From assembly GCA_035291905.1 (NCBI GenBank), contig DATDRF010000041.1, positions 1-11,185 on the forward strand: a stretch of DNA of 11,185 nucleotides, read 5' to 3'. Positions 1 to 4,874 of the stretch are shown piece by piece. The notes beneath the pieces are model-generated. The model had not been told where the DNA came from and did no database searches. It saw nothing but the letters and a program-made list of their open reading frames with translations. The first letter of the stretch is position 1. Each line of letters begins with the position of its first letter. This DNA comes from JACPLA01 sp035291905 (GTDB lineage: Bacteria > Bacteroidota > Ignavibacteria > UBA10030). Both the position numbers and the translations under genes were made by a program.

Positions 1-540
1 CATGTCGTCCTTTTGTGAAGCCATGAAAACTCTCGGCTCGACGAAAACCCTTCCAACCAGTGCTCTGAGAAAGAATGTGAAGAACAGATTCCCGCCGTTT
101 CTTGACACACTTTCAGAGGTAACGCCGCCGAGTATTCCGCCGGTGCTGGTGGAATATTCGACCGAATAAAAATAGAGATAGTATCCGACACCCGCACCAA
201 GATAGATTCGGGAATCAGCATCGGCGACATCCAACAACTTGTAGGCCCCGCCGGCCCCGATCGGGATCAGTATGACCTGATGCTGTACGATGTCGGGTTT
301 GGGATCCCGATAGAAGTTGAACGCCTGTTTAAAGTACAGGTCGGCGCTGAGGTTCAGGAAGAAATCGTAGTGCATGAATTCCGTGATCCCGTCGGCACCG
401 ATCATCAATCCATTGTTCAGTCCCTTATCAGGGCTGTAGAAACCGATCTTACCGCTGTACTGCTGGCGTATATTCTGTGCCTGAATCATCTCCACACAGA
501 CAAAAAACAACAGTCCGGCAAAAACCATGAAGTGTCTCAC
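1..540 (-). CDS. Outer-membrane beta-barrel protein, 3' end beyond window
   Basis: I translated this frame by hand. It starts with GTG at 540 and stays open to the window edge (180 codons). The first 18 to 20 residues look like a signal peptide: a basic MRHF start, a hydrophobic core (FAGLLFFVCV), and a likely signal peptidase site after MIQA, just before QN. The mature part alternates aromatic and glycine-rich strands, for example GKIGFYSPDKG, FFLNLSADLYF, VILIPIGAGGAYKLL, YLGAGVGYYLYFYSVEY and NLFFTFFLRALVGRVFVEPRVF, as expected for an outer-membrane beta-barrel of the OmpW/OMP_b-brl kind. An AAAGGAGG ribosome-binding site lies 8 nt before the GTG, which fixes the start. It follows the YqaA-like gene by 29 nt, so the two are probably cotranscribed. 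The ligand or precise role cannot be read. The missing C-terminus prevents family assignment. Confidence 0.75.
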   Translation of the reverse strand, partial: MRHFMVFAGLLFFVCVEMIQAQNIRQQYSGKIGFYSPDKGLNNGLMIGADGITEFMHYDFFLNLSADLYFKQAFNFYRDPKPDIVQHQVILIPIGAGGAYKLLDVADADSRIYLGAGVGYYLYFYSVEYSTSTGGILGGVTSESVSRNGGNLFFTFFLRALVGRVFVEPRVFMASQKDDM

Positions 541-548
541 GGTATGAG

Positions 549-556
549 CCTCCTTT
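549..556 (-). promoter_or_regulatory. Strong Shine-Dalgarno for the outer-membrane protein
   Basis: The sense strand reads AAAGGAGG, a near-complete match to the anti-SD sequence, 8 nt upstream of the GTG at 540. It is the strongest ribosome-binding site in the window and decides the non-ATG start. Confidence 0.75.
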
Positions 557-569
557 ATTGGTGATCTGG

Positions 570-1169
570 TTACACCAAATACTTCACTACGACGAATCCG
601 GCCACGAGCAGGATCACAAATGCCAGCGTCAATGCCTCGAAGTACTTATCTATCAAGGGCTTAATCCTCGCGCCAAAAAAGAAGAAAAGAGCCGCAACAA
701 GGCAAAACCGCGCGGGCCGGCTCACGGTAGATGCATAGACGAGCGTCGCAAAAGAGACCTGGAAAGCCCCTGCAGCAATCGTGAACACCTTGTATGGAAT
801 CGGCGTAAACCCGGCTATGGCTATTGCCAGAAATGCATTCTGATCATAGAGGATCTTTACCGCCGCATATTGTTCCTGCAGGCTGTAGAACTCGATGATC
901 TTTCGCCCCACAAGGTCATAAAACTCAAGTCCTATCAGATATCCGAACATTCCACCCAGTACGGAGCCCACGGAACAAACCAATGCGTACCGAAACGATT
1001 TGGCGGGCACCGATATCGCAAGAGCAATAAGAAGCACATCGGGCGGGATGGGGAAGAATGAAGATTCGGCGAAGGCGATGACGAAGAGCGCCCATCCGGC
1101 CCCCGGTTTTTCTGCAAACCCTTCGACCCATGCCTTGAGTCCGCGCAGCCATTTCGAAATAGATTTCAA
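570..1169 (-). CDS. yqaA: YqaA-type DedA/VTT-domain inner-membrane protein
   Basis: This 199-residue polytopic membrane protein belongs to the YqaA branch of the DedA/VTT (SNARE-associated) family. Visible hallmarks are E35-SSFFPIPPD in the first re-entrant/membrane region, the glycine-rich GSVLGGMFGYLIG at 68-80, the second proline motif FTPIPYK at 121-127, and SRPARF at 150-155. A C-terminal hydrophobic helix follows (about 180-197). DedA proteins act in the inner membrane and are linked to lipid-carrier or phospholipid flipping and membrane potential; the exact substrate of YqaA is unknown. The start is TTG at 1169, since an in-frame TGA lies immediately upstream. A GGTGAT sequence 3 nt before the TTG can pair with the 16S rRNA tail. 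It probably heads a two-gene unit with the outer-membrane protein gene. Confidence 0.85.
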   Translation of the reverse strand: MKSISKWLRGLKAWVEGFAEKPGAGWALFVIAFAESSFFPIPPDVLLIALAISVPAKSFRYALVCSVGSVLGGMFGYLIGLEFYDLVGRKIIEFYSLQEQYAAVKILYDQNAFLAIAIAGFTPIPYKVFTIAAGAFQVSFATLVYASTVSRPARFCLVAALFFFFGARIKPLIDKYFEALTLAFVILLVAGFVVVKYLV

Positions 1170-1201
1170 TCAATCACCATTTGGAGTTAGATGGAACGAT
1201 G

Positions 1202-1230
1202 AATATAGCTAAAGATGGAGAGAATTGGAA
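1202..1230 (-). promoter_or_regulatory. Possible sigma-70-like promoter for the yqaA gene
   Basis: On the sense strand TTCCAA (complement of 1225-1230) lies 17 nt before TATATT (complement of 1202-1207). The -10 box matches five of six consensus bases and the -35 only three of six. Transcription would start about 25 nt ahead of the TTG at 1169. This is inferred from base pattern alone. Confidence 0.25.
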
Positions 1231-1231
1231 G

Positions 1232-1319
1232 GAGTGGGGGAGTATTCGAGTATATGAATAGTGAAGTATGTAAGTAGTGGAGTATATGAGCGTAAGAGGG
1301 TATGAGTGTTCGAGTAAGA
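1232..1319 (-). repeat. Degenerate octad array (11 units) after the P1 peptidase gene
   Basis: The 88 bases split without gaps into eleven 8-mers. On the sense (minus) strand they are TCTTACTC, GAACACTC, ATACCCTC, TTACGCTC, ATATACTC, CACTACTT, ACATACTT, CACTATTC, ATATACTC, GAATACTC and CCCCACTC, with consensus nnATACTC. The array begins 5 nt after the stop codon of the P1 peptidase gene. The sense strand has no stop codon across the array, so it is not selected as a translation stop. Confidence 0.8.
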
Positions 1320-1324
1320 ACCTG

Positions 1325-2257
1325 TTACGCGAGGCCGGGAACACCGGGAATGGCTCTTGAGGCTCGGACTGCGCGTCGAACCGATTGTGCAACCAGGTCG
1401 GCAGCAAGCTCCGCCACGACATCGAGATCCGCATCGACCGTCCCATGTGAGAGCGCAAATGAGACATCCCCATCATAGCTTGTATGGACGGGAGTGATTG
1501 CGCGTGCGAGGCCGTCATGCATGCGCTGACTCACTTTGAACAATTGAAGTTTCGAAAGTTCGGCGTTGGTGGCAACAACGGCGAGAGTGGTGTTGGAGGC
1601 CTCCAAGACCTTTCCCCGGGCAAATACTCTTACGGGGTCGGTTTCCGCGAGGAACTTCCCCGCTTTGCGCGCGCCTGCGAGGATGGTGCCGTTTTCCCCA
1701 ATGACGTCTCCAACAGCATTGACGACGGACAGGGCTGCAACCATCAACGGCCCGACCTTCCGGGAGGCAGTCCCGACTCCGCCTTTCATCCACGTCTCCA
1801 TGCCCGCCCACTTTCCGACCGTCGTTCCCGTACCGGCGCCCACATTTCCCTCTTCGACCGAATCCGACGAGGCTGCCTCGCATGCCTTTCGTCCTTCAGC
1901 CGGTCCGGGCCTCACGGCGCTATTCCCGACGTTCAGATCAAAGACAACCGCCGCGGGGACAATCGGAACCTTGACCCAAGGTGTCTGATATCCGATATCG
2001 TGATCCGACAACCATTGCATAACTCCATCTGCCGCGGCAAGCCCAAAGGCGCTGCCGCCGGTCAGGAGAACCGCGTGCACCTCCTGCATCGATTTCTCCG
2101 GTGCGAGAAGGGCAAGCTCGCGGCTCCCCGGAGAGTTCCCGCGTACTTCGCATGACGCACGGGTTTTCGCAGGACACAGAATCACCGTGCACCCGGTCAT
2201 ATTGACGGAGTCAGTATAGTGACCAACTTTGAAGCCGGGGATGGAGGTGAGGGACAT
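1325..2257 (-). CDS. P1-family self-processing peptidase (DmpA/NylC-like)
   Basis: This 310-residue protein is of the P1/DmpA (Ntn-like) family, which includes D-/L-aminopeptidase DmpA, beta-aminopeptidases and the nylon-oligomer hydrolase NylC. Visible family blocks are the N-terminal IPGFKVGHYTD, CEVRGNSPGSREL (36-48), LLTGGSAFGLAAADGV (64-79) and GNVGAGTGTTVGKWAG (137-152). N222-T223-T224 is the expected autocleavage site, where the freed Thr223 becomes the nucleophile, and D262-G-D264 aligns with the paired acidic residues of NylC. Family members cut themselves into alpha and beta chains and hydrolyse N-terminal amino acids or small amides. No signal peptide is seen, so it is probably cytoplasmic. 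The real substrate cannot be read. The start is ATG at 2257; no Shine-Dalgarno is visible because the leader consists of heptad repeats. It lies 44 nt after the RNA methyltransferase gene. Confidence 0.88.
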   Translation of the reverse strand: MSLTSIPGFKVGHYTDSVNMTGCTVILCPAKTRASCEVRGNSPGSRELALLAPEKSMQEVHAVLLTGGSAFGLAAADGVMQWLSDHDIGYQTPWVKVPIVPAAVVFDLNVGNSAVRPGPAEGRKACEAASSDSVEEGNVGAGTGTTVGKWAGMETWMKGGVGTASRKVGPLMVAALSVVNAVGDVIGENGTILAGARKAGKFLAETDPVRVFARGKVLEASNTTLAVVATNAELSKLQLFKVSQRMHDGLARAITPVHTSYDGDVSFALSHGTVDADLDVVAELAADLVAQSVRRAVRASRAIPGVPGLA

Positions 2258-2260
2258 GAG

Positions 2261-2323
2261 AACTAAAAATTCAAGATTAAAAAGTTAAAAAAGATTGGAG
2301 TTTAGGATTTACGATTTACGATT
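2261..2323 (-). repeat. Nine-unit heptad array spanning the methyltransferase stop and spacer
   Basis: The 63 bases divide in one register into nine 7-mers. On the sense strand they are AATCGTA, AATCGTA, AATCCTA, AACTCCA, ATCTTTT, TTAACTT, TTTAATC, TTGAATT and TTTAGTT. The first units encode the last residues and TAA of the RNA methyltransferase. The array then fills the entire spacer except the three bases before the P1 peptidase ATG. The first three units are near-identical; the later ones are a diverged AT-rich variant. Confidence 0.75.
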
Positions 2324-3093
2324 TTCAGATGGGCCAGGACGATGCCGCAGGCGACGCCGACATTAAGAGATTCGGCCCGCCCGAATTTCGGGATTCTCAC
2401 AATGGAATCGGCGACCGAACGGACCTCCTTGCCGACTCCGTGTGCTTCACTCCCCAGAACGATGACGTTCTTTCTCCCCCATTCGGCGCTTTGATAATCT
2501 GTTTTTCCGTCGCCCGAGAGAGCCGTTATCCTGAAACCCGACTTCTTCAATTCGGCCAATTCAGCGGGCAAATTGACATCTTCCACCACAGGGAGATGGA
2601 ACAGAGACCCTACGGTCGAACGCACCACCTTCTCATTATAAAGCTCAACGCAACCGCTCCCTAATAGAACCAGGTCGGCACCAAACCAATCGGAAGTCCG
2701 AAGCAACGATCCGACGTTGCCGGGATCTGAAACGGCATCGGCTGCAACGATGACATCGGATTTCTTCAGGATGCGGTCAGAAAGCTCCTGGTCTTTCTTC
2801 TGCACCACCGCGATGACACCTTGCGCATGCACGGTCTCGGAGATCTGCCTGAGTTCTATCTCACTCAGCTCTCTGAGCGGAATATGCCTTTGGCGCACTT
2901 CATTCAGAATATTCTGGTAGTCGGCATCTTCCAGGAAACGCGGAAGCACATTAATCGATTCGACGACAACCTGAGCGTTCATCGCCTCCTTCAAGGCACG
3001 CCACCCCTCAAGCAGAAATTTCCGTTCGGTCTGACGCACTTTCTTCTGGGAAAGCGAGCGAAGGTATTTTGCTTCATTTTTTGAGATTCGCAT
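2302..3093 (-). CDS. SpoU/TrmH-family RNA 2'-O-ribose methyltransferase
   Basis: This 263-residue SPOUT-class enzyme transfers a methyl group from SAM to a ribose 2'-OH in rRNA or tRNA. The N-terminal part (about 1-100) is the substrate-binding domain with the typical RKFLLEGWRALKEA stretch. The catalytic knot shows motif 1 DPGNVGSLLRTSDWFGAD (123-140, with Arg132), motif 2 VLGSEAHGV (212-220) and motif 3 IPKFGRAESLNVGVA (234-248). It resembles the RlmB/TsnR-like group of 23S rRNA methyltransferases; the target nucleotide cannot be told from sequence alone. The ATG at 3093 gives the usual family N-terminus. There is no Shine-Dalgarno, and a possible -10 box lies only 7 nt upstream, so the mRNA may be leaderless. 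The last five residues (259-263) and the stop codon are encoded by a heptad repeat. Confidence 0.9.
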   Translation of the reverse strand: MRISKNEAKYLRSLSQKKVRQTERKFLLEGWRALKEAMNAQVVVESINVLPRFLEDADYQNILNEVRQRHIPLRELSEIELRQISETVHAQGVIAVVQKKDQELSDRILKKSDVIVAADAVSDPGNVGSLLRTSDWFGADLVLLGSGCVELYNEKVVRSTVGSLFHLPVVEDVNLPAELAELKKSGFRITALSGDGKTDYQSAEWGRKNVIVLGSEAHGVGKEVRSVADSIVRIPKFGRAESLNVGVACGIVLAHLKIVNRKS

Positions 3094-3100
3094 GGATGGT

Positions 3101-3130
3101 AATATAGGAAAATGAAGGTCGGAATGACAG
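3101..3130 (-). promoter_or_regulatory. Possible promoter giving a leaderless methyltransferase mRNA
   Basis: The sense strand has TATATT (complement of 3101-3106) and, 18 nt upstream, CTGTCA, which matches four of six -35 bases. The distance from the -10 to the ATG at 3093 is only 7 nt, so transcription would start at or next to the initiation codon. This fits the lack of a ribosome-binding site. It is inferred only. Confidence 0.25.
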
Positions 3131-3154
3131 GGTAATAAGAGGAAAGGAGGGCGG

Positions 3155-3189
3155 CTTCAGGTTGCAGGTTTCAAGTGTCAAGTCTCAAG
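3155..3189 (-). repeat. Five-unit heptad array downstream of the mutase gene
   Basis: Sense-strand units are CTTGAGA, CTTGACA, CTTGAAA, CCTGCAA and CCTGAAG. The first three place TGA in all three reading frames. The array starts 44 nt after the TAG of the mutase gene, in the gap between that gene and the RNA methyltransferase gene. Confidence 0.75.
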
Positions 3190-3193
3190 GAGG

Positions 3194-3222
3194 CTCTCCT
3201 CCGCTCCTTGTCTCCTCCTCTC
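3194..3222. repeat. Polypurine/polypyrimidine mirror repeat
   Basis: On the plus strand the 9-mer CTCTCCTCC (3194-3202) is mirrored exactly by CCTCCTCTC (3214-3222), with an 11-nt spacer. The pyrimidine-rich tract continues to about 3229. The sense strand of the mutase is therefore a purine run that follows its stop codon by a few bases. Such mirror repeats are candidates for triplex (H-DNA) formation. Confidence 0.6.
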
Positions 3223-3233
3223 CCCCCTCGAGG

Positions 3234-4874
3234 CTACACATACTCCCCCCAGACCTTTCTCAACGTATCGGAGATTTCCCCAATCGTCGCGTAGGATTCG
3301 ACGCACGTGAGAATTGCCGGCAAGAGGTTCTGATTGGAGCCGGCAGCGGAAGCAAGAGACCGAAGGTTCCGCTGAACCGCATCCCCGTCACGCTTCTTGC
3401 GCACTGCAGCAAGCCTTTCCATTTGTTTGGCACGAATGCCTTCATCAATCCTCAGGATCTCGGGCTTCGAGGACTCCTCGACAACAAACTCATTGACGCC
3501 GACGATGATCTTCTCTTTCCGCTCAATTCCCATCTGGTATTTGTACGCGCTCTCGGTTATTTCGTTCTGATAGAACTTGTTCTCGATGGCGCTTACCGCT
3601 CCTCCCATTTTGTCTATCTTCTTGATGTATTCCCTCACACGCTCTTCGATTTCGTCGGTCAGGGATTCAACATAGTAGGATCCACCGAGGGGATCGATCG
3701 TGTCGGTGACGCCCGACTCGTGGGCGATGACCTGTTGAGTCCGCAATGCCAGCCGGACTGATTCCTCGGTGGGAAGCGCGAGAGCTTCGTCACGCGAGTT
3801 GGTATGAAGCGATTGGCATCCCCCAAAAACCGCGGCAAGAGCCTGGAGGGTTACTCGCACCACATTGTTATCGATCTGCTGCGCTGTGAGCGTTGAGCCT
3901 CCCGTTTGTGCATGAAAGCGGAGTTTCATCGTTTCGGGATTCCTGGCTTTGAAACGGCGTTTTAGGATCGAAGCCCAGATACGCCGGGCGGCGCGGAACT
4001 TGGCAATCTCCTCGAAGAGATTGTTGTGAGCGTTGAAAAAGAAGGAGATCTTGCTCCCGAACGAATCGACATCGAGGCCTCTCTTCACCGCCGCATCGAC
4101 GTAGGCAATCGCATTCGACAATGTGAATGCCAACTCCTGCACAGCCGTGGCCCCTGCTTCACGAATGTGATAGCCACTGATGGAGATCGTGTTCCACCGC
4201 GGCATATGCTCGCTGCACCATTGAAAAACATCCGTCACAAGCCGCATGGACGGTACGGGCGGATAAATATGCGTTCCACGGGCGATGTATTCTTTCAGAA
4301 TATCGTTTTGAACGGTACCGGAAATCTCCTTCAGGTCGGCCCCCTGCTTCCTTGCGACAGCCGCGTACATGCACAAGAGGATGGCCGCGGTTGCATTGAT
4401 CGTCATTGATGTGGTGACTTGGCGAAGGTCGATCTTCTCGAAAAGCGACTCCATATCGGCGAGAGAATCGATTGCCACTCCCACCTTCCCCACCTCTCCT
4501 TCAGCCATCGGATGATCGGAATCGTACCCCATTTGCGTCGGCAAGTCGAAGGCGACAGAGAGCCCCGTTGTTCCTTGGCCTATGAGGTAGCGATACCTTT
4601 TATTCGATTCATCCGCCGTACCGAATCCCGCATACTGCCTCATGGTCCAGAAGCGGCTGCGATACATCGTAGGATAGACACCGCGCGTAAAGGGTTCCTC
4701 GCCGGGAAAGCCGAGTTTCGATTCGTAGTTCAAGGCGTCGGGCAGATAAACCCTCTCCACGGGAATGCCCGAATCGGTGGAGAACCTCTTCCTCCGTTCC
4801 GGCGATCCTTTTTCAGAGGATTGAACGATTTTCTTTTCCCAGCGCTTCTTTCTGGTTTGAATGGCTTTGCTCAT
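3234..4874 (-). CDS. mcmA: Methylmalonyl-CoA mutase, large (substrate-binding) subunit
   Basis: This 546-residue catalytic TIM-barrel subunit of B12-dependent methylmalonyl-CoA mutase interconverts (R)-methylmalonyl-CoA and succinyl-CoA. Hallmarks are FSTDSGIPVERVY (31-43), the TMY...MRQYAGFGTADESN block (69-91), GTTGLSVAFDLPTQMGYDSDHP (101-122) and HAQTGGSTLTAQQ (321-333). Residues Y81, Q189, R199 and H236 match Propionibacterium Y89, Q197, R207 and H244 with a constant offset of eight. Tyr and Arg are the pair that separates methylmalonyl-CoA mutase from isobutyryl- and 2-hydroxyisobutyryl-CoA mutases. The protein ends before the cobalamin-binding domain, so a separate small B12-binding subunit is needed; none is in the window. 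The start is ATG at 4874, with AGGAG 7 nt upstream, rather than the longer frame to 4916. Its first 62 nt overlap the end of comEC. Confidence 0.93.
   Translation of the reverse strand: MSKAIQTRKKRWEKKIVQSSEKGSPERRKRFSTDSGIPVERVYLPDALNYESKLGFPGEEPFTRGVYPTMYRSRFWTMRQYAGFGTADESNKRYRYLIGQGTTGLSVAFDLPTQMGYDSDHPMAEGEVGKVGVAIDSLADMESLFEKIDLRQVTTSMTINATAAILLCMYAAVARKQGADLKEISGTVQNDILKEYIARGTHIYPPVPSMRLVTDVFQWCSEHMPRWNTISISGYHIREAGATAVQELAFTLSNAIAYVDAAVKRGLDVDSFGSKISFFFNAHNNLFEEIAKFRAARRIWASILKRRFKARNPETMKLRFHAQTGGSTLTAQQIDNNVVRVTLQALAAVFGGCQSLHTNSRDEALALPTEESVRLALRTQQVIAHESGVTDTIDPLGGSYYVESLTDEIEERVREYIKKIDKMGGAVSAIENKFYQNEITESAYKYQMGIERKEKIIVGVNEFVVEESSKPEILRIDEGIRAKQMERLAAVRKKRDGDAVQRNLRSLASAAGSNQNLLPAILTCVESYATIGEISDTLRKVWGEYV

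Noticed and set aside
558..1061. Plus-strand open frame opposite yqaA
   Set aside because: Composition is unlike a protein domain, and the minus-strand gene carries clear YqaA motifs.
1484..2155. Long plus-strand open frames opposite the P1 peptidase gene (223 and 140 codons)
   Set aside because: They are shadows of a well-supported minus-strand family gene and have no recognisable domains.
3112..3134. GTCATTCCGA-type palindromic repeat remnant upstream of the RNA methyltransferase gene
   Set aside because: Only the short CTGTCATTCCGACC stretch is present, without the inverted partner, so it cannot be supported as a repeat.
1232..3189. CRISPR array
   Set aside because: The units are 7 to 8 nt in continuous tandem without spacers, and no cas gene is present.
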